Shown here in pieces: positions 1 through 8,471 of a stretch of 62,166 nucleotides of DNA (position 1 is the stretch's first letter; each line of letters opens with the position of its first letter). Both the position numbers and the translations under genes were made by a program. Under the pieces are notes generated by a model that saw only the letters and a program-made list of their open reading frames with translations, did not search any database and had not been told where the DNA came from. The stretch is from Candidatus Poseidoniaceae archaeon (lineage in GTDB: Archaea; Thermoplasmatota; Poseidoniia; Poseidoniales; Poseidoniaceae): the NCBI GenBank assembly GCA_949373095.1, contig CASIBY010000004.1:1-62166 (forward strand), written 5' to 3'.

Positions 1-2050
1 CACCTTCAAAGAGGTTCTTTTCTCCATCAAACATTGGAGCATATCCAATATCAGAAACCCAGTGTGTAAAGCCCGTACCAGCGAGGAGGATTCCTGATAG
101 CGTCACGAAAGTTAGGATGAATAGAGGCGTTTTGATCCACGTATTGGTAGGACCAACATGGGCTGCAACTTCTCCCTTCGGAGCCCCTGCAAAGGTCTTG
201 AGCCACATTCGGGACATGTAAAATCCGGTCATTCCGGCGCCAAGAAGAACACAAAGGGCAGGATACATGAAGCGAGGGTCGTCAAGAGCGACTCGCCAGG
301 TATTGGCAATGATTCCTTCCTTGGACCAGAATCCACCGATAAGCGGGAATCCCATGATCGAGAGTGAACCAACAAGCATTGCCGTAGCGGTAATGGGCAT
401 CTTGGAAGCAAGTCCACCCATGTTATCCATGGATTGTGCATCAAATTCTTCGTGGTGGTCATCGTGGTCGTGAGCGTCTTCAAGAAGGACACGACTCAAG
501 GTGAGGTCCAGTTCTGGAACGTTTATTTTCCCATTGCCGTCAATGTCGATGGCTTTCATGAGCGGTTCCATTTCCCAGGGAGGTAGGTCTGCAACTTCTG
601 CGCTCTTGAGCGCTTCTTTGAATTCATAGGTATCAATTTCACCTGAACCATCAAGGTCAATTGAGGTGAAGAAGTCAAAAGCCGATTGGTCTTTGCCTTT
701 GAGGTAGGTTGCAAGCATCACGAGTTCCTTGGGGCTCGAGTCGTGGTGATGGTCGTCGTGATGCAAATGATGGTGTGCATGGTGGACTTCGTGAATCACT
801 GCACCACTGGCCATGAAGAGCATTCCCTTGGCCATGGCGTGGTTGAACAGGTGGAAGAGAGCAGCACCGAAGGCTACTACGACAATGCCATGTTCAACTT
901 CATGCCCTGCACCGTGCCAGTGAAGTGTGTTGGCAAGATAGAGTGCTGCCCCTAGGCCAGTGAAGATGTATGCTAATTGTGACATGGTTGAGTACGCCAG
1001 GACTTTCTTCAGGTCTGTTTGTACGAAAGCAATCGCTGCCGCCATAACTGCGGTTGTTCCACCAATTGCGGCGATGAGAAAGGCGAGGTCGTCCAATTGT
1101 CCGAACATATGCTCGGAGCCAAAGAACGGGAACATGCGAGCGACGAGGTAGAGTCCGGCGTTTACCATGGTCGCTGCGTGAATGAGAGCGGAAACAGGCG
1201 TGGGACCTTCCATTGCGTCAGGCAGCCAAACGTGGAGGGGGAATTGGGCAGACTTGCCGACTGCACCAATGAACATCAAGCCGAGTGCCCATGCCAGGCT
1301 TGAAGGGTCTACTTTTGCGATGTTATCATCGTTGAACACGTATGCATAATCGAGATGGCCGTCAAAGAGCGTCCACAGCATGGCCAGGCCGACCATAAGG
1401 AACACATCGCCTACACGGGTGGTGAGGAAGGCCTTCTTTGCTGCGTAGGCTGCACTGGGTCGCTCGTAGTAGAACCCAATGAGAAGATAGGAACAAAGTC
1501 CCATCAATTCCCAGAAGATGAACAACCAAAGGAACGAGTCTGCAAGAACCATACCGAGCATACCGGAGCAGAAGAGAACGAACTCTGCGTAGAAACGATG
1601 GTCTACAGATTATCGTTGATAGGGGTCGGTGTTCATGTAACCAATAGCAAAACTGTTGATGAGAAGGCAGAGGAATGATGCAACAAAGAGGAGAACGACG
1701 GTAATATGGTCAACGTGAACGCCAAACCCAAATACGACTGTTTTGGTTGTATTGCCGGATTCCCACATGCTCGAAGTGAACCAAGTCCAATCGGTGAACT
1801 CTTCCATGCTGGTAAAACTACCAATAAAGTCCTTGATGAGCCATAGAGACAGAAGGAGACTGGCCCCCATGATGACAAGAGCAATCAATCCGCCTTCCTT
1901 GACATTGTTCTTCCAGAATGGATTGCCGTTGAAGATCTTTCCAAGGAACAAAATCACCGGGAAAGCCAACATCGGCAAGATGAGGATAAGAGGTGCGTAT
2001 TCTACCGCACTGCTTTGAATAATTACTTCGGAACTGCTTGTACTACCCAT
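1..2050 (-). CDS. nuoL: NADH-quinone oxidoreductase subunit L (antiporter-like), 3'-truncated by window, in-frame stop
   Basis: Largest membrane subunit of complex I, an antiporter-like proton channel. The first 146 codons start at a GAGGTGAT site at 2050 and match the NuoL N-terminus (membrane helices, then GYMNTDPYQR). A TAA lies at 1610-1612. Directly after it, in the same frame, comes RFYAEFVLF and the conserved body (WELMGLCSYLLIGF, FPLHVWLPDAMEGPTPVSALIHAATMV), open to base 1. Compared with family members, about 15-18 bases containing the stop are extra, flanked by the inverted repeat AACGAT/ATCGTT. Between the conserved helices lies a His-rich loop and an inserted domain with two canonical EF-hand loops (DLDGSGEIDTYE at 623-658 and DIDGNGKINVPE at 512-547). 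The last gene of the operon visible here; nuoM/N would follow outside. Identity is certain. Whether the stop is real, a sequence artefact or a disruption is open. Confidence 0.9.
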
Positions 2051-2059
2051 CCTATCACC

Positions 2060-2363
2060 TCAGTTCTTCAAGACGTTAATATCGTCCAGCGTAATTGATT
2101 CGTGTTGTCCATACATGGCCAAGAAGATGGCGAGTCCAACAGCGACCTCACTGGCCGCAATAGCAATGGCGAAAATGGTGTATACCCACCCTGTAGCATC
2201 GCCGTGATGAATCGCTGCTGCAGCAAATTGCATATTCGCAGCATTCAGCATCAATTCAATGCACATCAGAAACGATGATAGCGTTTTTACGAGTGAAAGC
2301 TCCTGCAAGTCCAATAACAAACAACAGTGCTGAAAGACCTGAAACCCATGCTGGGTCAATCAT
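2060..2363 (-). CDS. nuoK: NADH-quinone oxidoreductase subunit K, one frameshift
   Basis: Small three-helix membrane subunit of complex I. The true start is the ATG at 2363, which overlaps the stop of the preceding gene (ATGA) and reads MIDPAWVSGLSALLFVIGLA, a typical NuoK beginning. At about 2268-2276 the frame breaks inside a GTTTC run. Removing one T joins AFTRKNAIIV to LMCIELMLNAAN, which is the conserved NuoK core with its membrane-buried Glu. The downstream part then reads to YGQHESITLDDINVLKN and stops at 2060. About 100 aa, normal for the family. The single-base excess in a homopolymer suggests a sequencing error rather than a dead gene. Ends 10 bases before nuoL. Confidence 0.88.
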
Positions 2364-2629
2364 TCTTCTTCACCTCCAAATTCCCACAATAGATTTTCCA
2401 TTCGCTCATCACGAACGAGGTACGCCGCTCCCATCATGGCCATAGCCATGAGCAAGCCAAGAACGGCCAAGGCCAATCCCCATTGATTGAGCATCGAATC
2501 AGCAAGTCCTGAGGTGGTCGGAGTGGTGGTGCTTGGATTGCTCCAAACCTCGTCATCGTTAACGATGGCGACGAGGATAAAGCCCAGAGCAACGAGCCCA
2601 AGGCGGGTAAACAGAGAGAGGAACTTCAT
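2360..2629 (-). CDS. nuoJ: NADH-quinone oxidoreductase subunit J, C-terminal half protein
   Basis: 89-aa protein with two hydrophobic segments (LFTRLGLVALGFILVAIV and WGLALAVLGLLMAMAMMGAAYLVR), separated by a Thr/Ser/Asn-rich loop. It corresponds to the C-terminal part of NuoJ. In several euryarchaeal Fpo/Nuo operons nuoJ is split into two genes, and its position directly after the J N-terminal gene fits that. Its start overlaps the stop of the upstream gene by four bases (2626-2629) and its stop overlaps the nuoK start, so translational coupling is likely. Both overlaps are clean ATGA-type junctions, so this split is a genuine gene boundary, unlike the frameshift in nuoK. Confidence 0.8.
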   Translation of the reverse strand: MKFLSLFTRLGLVALGFILVAIVNDDEVWSNPSTTTPTTSGLADSMLNQWGLALAVLGLLMAMAMMGAAYLVRDERMENLLWEFGGEEE

Positions 2630-2910
2630 TCGAAGTCCTCCTCAAGAATTTGACGACGTGTGAGCATGATACCGAACAGTACCACTAATCCTACACTCGC
2701 CAGGTAAACAAGAATCTGGATGGCTGCGAGGAATTCTGCTCCGAGAAGGATGAAGATTCCTGAGACTGCCATGAAACAGAAGATGAGCGAGAGCATTGAA
2801 TGTGCAACCCTTTGTGCGAAAATAAGTCCCAGCGCACCGCCGAGAGTAATCGCAGCAAAAAGAAAGAATACACCGGTTTCAGCAGCACTCGCTATGTCCA
2901 TCTCAAGCAT
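2626..2910 (-). CDS. nuoJ: NADH-quinone oxidoreductase subunit J, N-terminal half protein
   Basis: Membrane subunit of complex I, 94 aa from the ATG at 2910 (MLEMDIASAAETG), which overlaps the nuoI stop; an in-frame ATG at 2901 is the alternative. The upstream extension in the same frame is antisense to the Lys/Ala-rich tail of nuoI and unlikely to be translated. Contains three hydrophobic helices, including FAAITLGGALGLIFAQ and AAIQILVYLASVGLVVLFGIML. The last matches the conserved NuoJ helix 3 with its pi-bulge region. Ends by overlapping the second nuoJ gene. Confidence 0.85.
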   Translation of the reverse strand: MLEMDIASAAETGVFFLFAAITLGGALGLIFAQRVAHSMLSLIFCFMAVSGIFILLGAEFLAAIQILVYLASVGLVVLFGIMLTRRQILEEDFE

Positions 2911-3877
2911 CCCCCTTTGCAGCTTCCTTTGCAGCCTTCTTGGCTCGCTTGGTGCGTTCCTTGGAAGCACGCTTTGCTAGTTCAGCGTCAACGGCTTCTT
3001 GGTGCACGCCTGGAAGAACTCGAGTTCGTGAGGCATCAAACCACAGGTCTTGTCGTGTAAATCCGGACATACCATCGTATTCGTTGGTCATGAAGAAGGA
3101 AGTAAATCCGCAGGATTCCATGCAGAGTCCACAGAACATACAGCGTCCGAGGTCAATGCGTCCAGAGACAATTTGGTCGTCAGCAGGTCGGAGTTCAGAT
3201 TGGGAAACGATGGCTTCCTCTCCAGAATCATTCCATCGGACCGTTGCGGTATCTCCTGAAAGGTCCAGGACTTCTGCAAAGCGCCACTCATCAGGTGCAT
3301 CGGTGTGTGCTGTAACGAGATTGAATTCTTCTAGCTCCGCCTTGACTTCAGGCTTTTCAACCGCAGCGTATTTGCCGACTTCAAGTTCCATACCTAAGCC
3401 GCCATCTTCGCCGTCAGCGGAGTCCAGCACGTCAACTCGCAATTCAGTCGTCATGTGAAGGCAATCGTTCGGGCAGATGTTCACGCACATTTTACATGCA
3501 GTGCAGGTTTCCCAAATAACACCAATTCGTCCGTTGTAGTTCCCTGGTACGAACAGCCATGGCTCCATGTCTTCAAGTCGCTCGTACGGGTATTGAACCG
3601 TTTGAGGCTTCCAAAGAGTTGGCTTGAGGTCAGAAGTCACACGGTCAGGAGCAAATTCCTGGCGGGAAATATCGTTCATTACAACCGAGGAAGCGGCACG
3701 AGTTCGGCTTCCATCGTCCAAAAATTCAGGGTGGCTGGTATTGTGGTAATCACCGAGCTTCTTTCCGAATCGCTTACCGATGAACGGGAAGGTTCGGAGA
3801 GCTGTGATCAAAGTAATCTTAAACGGGTACCAAAATAGGTTTCTAAAATTCGGTTGTGCGTGTGGATGCATTGGCAT
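2903..3877 (-). CDS. nuoI: NADH-quinone oxidoreductase subunit I, two 4Fe-4S clusters with large insertion
   Basis: Peripheral-arm subunit carrying clusters N6a/N6b that pass electrons towards NuoB. 324 aa, much longer than the usual 130-180 aa. The N-terminus (FWYPFKITLITALRTFPF) is an amphipathic segment typical of NuoI. The first ferredoxin motif, CTACKMCVNICP, lies near residue 123, and the second, CMFCGLCMESCG, only near residue 246. Gly replaces the usual final Pro of the second motif. The roughly 110 residues between them are acidic (VLDSADGEDGGLGMELEVGK and following), where normal NuoI has about 20-30. The tail is Lys/Ala-rich and helical. Preceded by a GAGGTGAAACC-ATG ribosome site. 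All eight cluster Cys are present, so it should be functional. Confidence 0.93.
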   Translation of the reverse strand: MPMHPHAQPNFRNLFWYPFKITLITALRTFPFIGKRFGKKLGDYHNTSHPEFLDDGSRTRAASSVVMNDISRQEFAPDRVTSDLKPTLWKPQTVQYPYERLEDMEPWLFVPGNYNGRIGVIWETCTACKMCVNICPNDCLHMTTELRVDVLDSADGEDGGLGMELEVGKYAAVEKPEVKAELEEFNLVTAHTDAPDEWRFAEVLDLSGDTATVRWNDSGEEAIVSQSELRPADDQIVSGRIDLGRCMFCGLCMESCGFTSFFMTNEYDGMSGFTRQDLWFDASRTRVLPGVHQEAVDAELAKRASKERTKRAKKAAKEAAKGDA

Positions 3878-3886
3878 GGTTTCACC

Positions 3887-5410
3887 TCACTCCTGCCCCG
3901 GGACAACTGTTCCCGCAGGCTCTACTGTTTGTACGTGGAACATTCGTTCCTGTGCGACTGACTTGTCTTCATCGTTGAGATAGACCCAGAACATACCCAT
4001 CCAGAACAACGTTGTTGCTGCAGGTACAAAGAAGGGGATTCCAAAGGCGTCCCAAGCCATACCGCCTGCAACATCGTTCTGAGCAGACATTTCATCAGGA
4101 TTGAACAAGTAAAGTCGGTAAACCAACGAGAGAACTAGTTGGAGTACCGCAAGAGGAAGGAGCATACGCCATCCGAATTCCAAAATTTGGTCGGTTCGAA
4201 TTCGTGCGAGAGAAAAGCGAGCCCAAACGAACACGATGAGGAAGACGAGCCACGACTTGATGAGCGTCATAACAGCCCCAGGGATGAGCAGGTAAAGTCC
4301 GCCAAGTCCCAAGAATTCAATGGACCCAATGGTTCCCTGGAAGGGGAGGTGCCATCCGCCAAGGAAAAAGTGAGTAAAGAGGAAACATGCTGCATAGGTG
4401 CGGATGTATTCAGCCATAAACAGCATACCAAATCGCATACCGCCGTATTCAGTCCACCAACCTTCAACGAGTTCAGCTTCGGCTTCAGGCATATCGAACG
4501 GAACACGTTCCACTTCTGCAATCATCGTGATGAGGAATAGGGCTGCTCCTAGCGGCATCAAGAAGAGGTTCCATGAGCCCGCAGAATGCTGGAAATGGAT
4601 GCTTTCAATGATGTTGAACGTACCTGAAAGAATCGCAACCGACAAGAGGGTGAGAAGCAATGGAATCTCGTATGCTGTAAGTTGAGCGGCGGAACGGATT
4701 CCTCCGATGAGAGTGTACTTGTTGTTTGAGGACCATCCGGCGAAGAAGACGCCGATTGGAGCGATACCGAAGATGGCGATAGCATAGAGAATGGAGAGGT
4801 CCGGATTGGTTGCGTAAATGCCGCTTGAAAGTGGAATCATACCCAATATGAGTAAGGTTGAGGACACGATAAGGAACGGTGAAACTTCGAAAATCAATTT
4901 ATCCGCACGTTGAGGTACCATGTGTTCCTTAACGAGAAACTTCATTCCGTCAGCGACGTTTTGGAAGAAACCAGGAACGATGGGTTTGCCCATCCAAGAA
5001 CGGTTGTTCACACGGTCAACCGTAGCGAAGTTCTCGTCACGATTCCCGAAGTTCTTGTTCAACCATTTGTTGATAGCGCCAACTGGCTTTCCTGCTCCAA
5101 ACGGCAACATATTCCACCATTCACCAGCAGTCACACCGTTTTCACCAACCCACAACGAGCGAAGTGCGGTAGTTGCACCGTATCGGTCTTGCATACGAGC
5201 AACGGCCTTTCGTTCAATCCAAAGAATGGCAAATTGAGAGAAAAACAGCATCAAGAATACGATGTTCACTGCAGCAAATGTACCTGCTGCAAATGAGATG
5301 CTAGAGGCACTTTCTTCAGCGGCTGTACCGTCCAAGAGTTTGATGATGTTGGAACGGAAAACACCTTCCTTGTCCAAGAAGAATCCTACCAAATCGTACT
5401 TGTCATCCAT
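3887..5410 (-). CDS. nuoH: NADH-quinone oxidoreductase subunit H
   Basis: Membrane subunit that forms much of the quinone chamber at the junction of the two arms. 507 aa, longer than the usual 320-420, because of a hydrophilic segment of about 80 residues after the first helix (FGAGKPVGAINKWLNKNFGN and following). Conserved features: IERKAVARMQDRYG after helix 1, QLTAYEIPLLLTLL, AEVERVPFDMPEAEAELVEG and WTEYGGMRFGMLFMAEY, the acidic loop next to the quinone site. Starts at an ATG with a GAGGTGATAAG ribosome site, 10 bases after nuoD. Confidence 0.95.
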   Translation of the reverse strand: MDDKYDLVGFFLDKEGVFRSNIIKLLDGTAAEESASSISFAAGTFAAVNIVFLMLFFSQFAILWIERKAVARMQDRYGATTALRSLWVGENGVTAGEWWNMLPFGAGKPVGAINKWLNKNFGNRDENFATVDRVNNRSWMGKPIVPGFFQNVADGMKFLVKEHMVPQRADKLIFEVSPFLIVSSTLLILGMIPLSSGIYATNPDLSILYAIAIFGIAPIGVFFAGWSSNNKYTLIGGIRSAAQLTAYEIPLLLTLLSVAILSGTFNIIESIHFQHSAGSWNLFLMPLGAALFLITMIAEVERVPFDMPEAEAELVEGWWTEYGGMRFGMLFMAEYIRTYAACFLFTHFFLGGWHLPFQGTIGSIEFLGLGGLYLLIPGAVMTLIKSWLVFLIVFVWARFSLARIRTDQILEFGWRMLLPLAVLQLVLSLVYRLYLFNPDEMSAQNDVAGGMAWDAFGIPFFVPAATTLFWMGMFWVYLNDEDKSVAQERMFHVQTVEPAGTVVPGQE

Positions 5411-5419
5411 CTTATCACC

Positions 5420-6559
5420 TCAACGGTCGGTTTCTCCAATGCACGGGTCAAAGCTCCCCATGATAGCGGGGATGTCGGCCACTTTGTAGCCAATCATGGT
5501 CTTTGCAACGTAAGGAATGGTGATGAACATCGGTGAACGGATGGACAATCGGTACGGGTTTTTACCCCTTCCATCGCCACCGCCCTTGATGTAGAACTTG
5601 GATGCACCACGGGTGCATTCGTAGTTGGAAAAGCCTGTAGCCCCTTCCGGAGCACGAGTGGGCGCCTTTGCAAGAATCATTTCGTCACCGTTGGAGTAAT
5701 TGGTGTTCTTTCCTCCAGGGATTTTTTCAATGGCATCAAGGATCATTCGGCAAGACTGTCGCATTTCTTCCATGCGAACACGGTAGCGGTCGTAGCAATC
5801 TGCACCTTTGACTGAAGTTGGTTTTTCAACTGCAGGCTCCCAATCAACTTGGTCGTAAACGGAATACGGATGTGCCCAGCGAGCGTCGTAGTTAACTCCA
5901 GCCGCTCGGATGTTTGGACCGGATACTCCGGCGTTGACCATGTCTTCGGCGTTAGCGTAGCCAACACCTTGGAGGCGGACGAGCCAGATGGTTGACTCGT
6001 CCAACATCATTTCGTATTCTTCGATACGCCGTTCAAAGAGCTTGACTTTAGCGACGAGCCGGTCAGCGAAACCTACGGGAATATCTCGCTTGACACCACC
6101 GATACGGGGGTAATTGTAGTGCATTCGCGACCCGCCAAGTTCTTGCAGTAGATCAAGGAACATTTCACGGTCTCGCATACACCAGGTCATCAGCGTTAAA
6201 CTGCCGATATCTGGACCGTAAGCACCGAGCCACATCAGGTGAGATGCAAGGCGTTGACACTCAGCGGAGATGAGGCGAATATATTCTGCTCGCTCAGGCA
6301 CTTCAACTTCGAGCAGGTCTTCTGCTGCGTAGATGTAGGAGTTGGCCCACGTCATTGCGCTAACATAGCAGAGGCGGTCACAGTAAGGAGTGATTTGAGT
6401 AAAGTCGCGAGATTCTGCAATCTTCTCGACGCCGCGGTGAATGTAGCCAAGTTCGGCTTCAGTATCCACTACAGTTTCTCCGTCTACCTTGACGCGGAGC
6501 GTCCAAAGTCCGTGAGTCATCGGGTGTTGAGGCCCCATTGTAATCCACATTTGTGCCAT
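5420..6559 (-). CDS. nuoD: NADH-quinone oxidoreductase subunit D (49-kDa type)
   Basis: Quinone-binding peripheral subunit related to the large subunit of NiFe hydrogenases. 379 aa, the normal length. The opening MGPQHPMTHG is the conserved beta-hairpin with the quinone-contacting His. GYIHRGVEKIAE, HLMWLGAYGPDIGSLT and the C-terminal DPCIGETDR are family signatures. Hydrogenase Ni-ligand cysteines are absent, as expected. It is a separate gene, not fused to nuoC as in E. coli. The ribosome site GAGGTGATACC precedes the ATG at 6559. Central gene of the A-B-C-D-H-I-J-K-L order. Confidence 0.96.
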   Translation of the reverse strand: MAQMWITMGPQHPMTHGLWTLRVKVDGETVVDTEAELGYIHRGVEKIAESRDFTQITPYCDRLCYVSAMTWANSYIYAAEDLLEVEVPERAEYIRLISAECQRLASHLMWLGAYGPDIGSLTLMTWCMRDREMFLDLLQELGGSRMHYNYPRIGGVKRDIPVGFADRLVAKVKLFERRIEEYEMMLDESTIWLVRLQGVGYANAEDMVNAGVSGPNIRAAGVNYDARWAHPYSVYDQVDWEPAVEKPTSVKGADCYDRYRVRMEEMRQSCRMILDAIEKIPGGKNTNYSNGDEMILAKAPTRAPEGATGFSNYECTRGASKFYIKGGGDGRGKNPYRLSIRSPMFITIPYVAKTMIGYKVADIPAIMGSFDPCIGETDR

Positions 6560-6568
6560 GGTATCACC

Positions 6569-7222
6569 TCACTTAACCCGACCCTCATCGGTTGGCTTAC
6601 GACCAAACCCTTGGGCGTCGTCGTACATTTCGTTGTAATCATGATAGCGCAGTTTGTGTTGCTTTTGCAGCGGGTGGAATCCTTCAGGGCTGTCGTGAGG
6701 GTTCAAGACCCGATGCATGTTTTCGTGGCCTTCAAAACGAATACCAACCAAGTCCCATGTTTCTTTCTCATTCCAGTCAGCTCCAACCCAAACCTTCTGA
6801 ACGCTTGGAACACTTGGTTCATCGCCTTGAGGCAAGGTAACAATGATTTCAAACTCCAAAGGAATGTCTGACCCAGTAAGTTTGGAGGCAACGAGGACGG
6901 TGCTGGTGAAAGGTTTCTGGTCAACAACGGGTTGTCGCATGAGGTGGTAAACAACTTCCCAACCTCGGTCGTCCCCGCCGTCTGGGAAATGTGTTCCCGT
7001 CACCATTGAGCAGTAATTTGCCCCGTGGTCAAAACGCAAGGATTTGGCGACTGCAGGCCAGTGTTGAGGTGGGCATTGAACACGCACAAACGCCATCTTG
7101 AAGGCGTTGGAGTGGTGCTCAACGGTTGAAGTTACTTCGGACCCGCCAAACCGCTTGGTTAGGATAGCGACACAGGATTCTGCAGCAGAATCGCTTTGTT
7201 CGTTGCTAACACGCATCCCCAT
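6569..7222 (-). CDS. nuoC: NADH-quinone oxidoreductase subunit C (30-kDa type)
   Basis: Accessory peripheral-arm subunit that packs against NuoD. 217 aa. The family core is visible near residues 75-175: VYHLMRQPVVDQKPFTSTVL, VPSVQKVWVGADWNEKETWDLVGIRFEGHE and NPHDSPEGFHPLQK, which correspond to the conserved W-x-E-R-E-x-x-D-x-x-G-I signature (here WNEKETWDLVG). Stop and next start are separated by nine bases. The start at 7222 follows the nuoB stop by two bases, so the genes are co-transcribed. Confidence 0.93.
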   Translation of the reverse strand: MGMRVSNEQSDSAAESCVAILTKRFGGSEVTSTVEHHSNAFKMAFVRVQCPPQHWPAVAKSLRFDHGANYCSMVTGTHFPDGGDDRGWEVVYHLMRQPVVDQKPFTSTVLVASKLTGSDIPLEFEIIVTLPQGDEPSVPSVQKVWVGADWNEKETWDLVGIRFEGHENMHRVLNPHDSPEGFHPLQKQHKLRYHDYNEMYDDAQGFGRKPTDEGRVK

Positions 7223-7224
7223 GT

Positions 7225-7818
7225 TCAGTCCTCTCCAACGATGATGGGCTTCTCGCCCTTCCGACCACTGCTTGGTGCAGCACCGATTCGAATTATCTTT
7301 TCACGTAACAGTCCAAAACCGTCGATGAGGGCTTCGGGCCGTGGCGGGCAACCGGGAATGTAGACATCCACTGGAATGACCGTGTCAACGCCTTCTAAGA
7401 CGTTGTAGGATTGGAAGTAAGGACCTCCGGAGATTGCACATTCACCCATTGCAATGCAGTACTTTGGTTCAGGCATTTGCTCCCAGAGGCGAACGACCTT
7501 GTCAGCGAATTTCTTCGTGATTGGACCGTTGACAAGAAGGACGTCAGATTGACGTGGAGATGAGCGGAACAAAACACCGAAACGATCTCCATCGAAACGA
7601 GGTGTTGCAGCAGCAGCCATCTCAATGGCGCAGCACTTGATTCCCAAGTGGAGCGTGAACAGTGACTTTCGGCCTGCCCAATTGAAGTATCGTCCTGCGA
7701 GAACACTCAGAAATTGCTTGATTTTTGTTGCCTTGAGTGCCTCATCGGTAACATCTCCAACCATTTCAACAAGTGCTCGGCTATTGAAAGCCGCATAGTT
7801 TTCGTCTTGACCTGCCAT
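7225..7818 (-). CDS. nuoB: NADH-quinone oxidoreductase subunit B, N2 cluster protein
   Basis: Binds the terminal 4Fe-4S cluster N2 that reduces quinone. 197 aa from the ATG at 7818 ([11 protein letters not shown]), chosen because it lies ten bases after the nuoA stop. The open frame extends 19 codons further into nuoA. Cluster ligands are visible: the tandem Cys in [16 protein letters not shown], Cys in [13 protein letters not shown], and Cys in [15 protein letters not shown]. The [20 protein letters not shown] segment matches the family. Length and motifs are normal. Confidence 0.95.
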   Translation of the reverse strand: MAGQDENYAAFNSRALVEMVGDVTDEALKATKIKQFLSVLAGRYFNWAGRKSLFTLHLGIKCCAIEMAAAATPRFDGDRFGVLFRSSPRQSDVLLVNGPITKKFADKVVRLWEQMPEPKYCIAMGECAISGGPYFQSYNVLEGVDTVIPVDVYIPGCPPRPEALIDGFGLLREKIIRIGAAPSSGRKGEKPIIVGED

Positions 7819-7828
7819 ATCATTCAAC

Positions 7829-8320
7829 TCAGATGTAAATGCGACCCCGCTTGCGGAACACGTACCAGACTCCAAGAGTCATGGTAGCGAAGAAAATCGC
7901 CAATGTAGTGAGAGCCTCGGTTGCGCCGGCTACAGCAGCGGTGCGATCGGTGACATCTGCTGCTGTTGCATCTGCAGCGACCATTCCACCCAATACGAGG
8001 AACATGAAGGCTACGTCGAATACCAGGAAAATGATGGCGTACCAGTAGTACTGGAAGTGAAATTGAATCATTGCATCCCCAACGGGTTCGCTTCCACATT
8101 CAAACGTCGTAAGGCGACGAGGATACAGGCTGTGGTCTCGCTCGTAGCCTTCTAACAGGTAGGAGCGTGTGATGTGGGGGCGGGCCGGATCGACCTTGGG
8201 CCGGACGACCCACGTAATGAGGAAATTCGTTAGCGGCATGATGATGCCAAGAATGGTGAGAAATCCAATGGAAAGGTATTCACTGGGTACGGATTCAATT
8301 CCAGACATGTTGACACCCAC
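7829..8320 (-). CDS. nuoA: NADH-quinone oxidoreductase subunit A
   Basis: Three-helix membrane subunit of complex I and first gene of the operon. 163 aa from the ATG at 8320; an internal ATG at 8308 ([12 protein letters not shown]) is an alternative. Typical features: YECGSEP-type motif here as [20 protein letters not shown] after the first loop, then [20 protein letters not shown]. The loop before the last helix is Ala/Thr-rich and longer than usual. The last helix reads [20 protein letters not shown]. The upstream intergenic region carries the operon promoter. Confidence 0.93.
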   Translation of the reverse strand: MGVNMSGIESVPSEYLSIGFLTILGIIMPLTNFLITWVVRPKVDPARPHITRSYLLEGYERDHSLYPRRLTTFECGSEPVGDAMIQFHFQYYWYAIIFLVFDVAFMFLVLGGMVAADATAADVTDRTAAVAGATEALTTLAIFFATMTLGVWYVFRKRGRIYI

Positions 8321-8471
8321 AGAGAACGCATACGCTCTCTGTTCTTTCCGAATTGAGCCCCCTCAATAAGCGTTGTCAAAGGCCATAAAGAAAAAACGCC
8401 CGTCTCGTCCGTTTTTTTATCGGCCAAACTACACTTTTTTCAAAGCGTAATTAGGGCGCAGCCCTCGGTTT
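8321..8471 (-). promoter_or_regulatory. nuo operon promoter region and T-rich terminator of the preceding gene
   Basis: The 151 bases between the end of the 960-aa surface protein gene and nuoA. On the minus strand a run GGGCGTTTTTTCTTT (about 8387-8401) resembles an archaeal T-rich terminator for the upstream gene. The AT-rich stretch that follows must hold the promoter of the complex I operon. I do not see an unambiguous TATA box. Confidence 0.35.

Noticed and set aside
1600-1630. Archaeal mRNA intron in nuoL
   Set aside because: The flanking sequence forms a simple hairpin, not the bulge-helix-bulge needed for the splicing endonuclease; kept only as an unexplained insertion.
2060-2359. 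NuoK read as MTQHGFQVFQ from 2359
   Set aside because: Those first residues are an out-of-frame reading. The ATG at 2363 overlapping the upstream stop gives the conserved NuoK start, and a single-base shift joins it to the rest.
2720-3838. Long plus-strand open frames opposite nuoI/nuoJ, and similar antisense frames across the window (for example 38580-39329, 13291-13731)
   Set aside because: They are shadows of confidently identified genes, with biased composition and no family motifs or ribosome sites.
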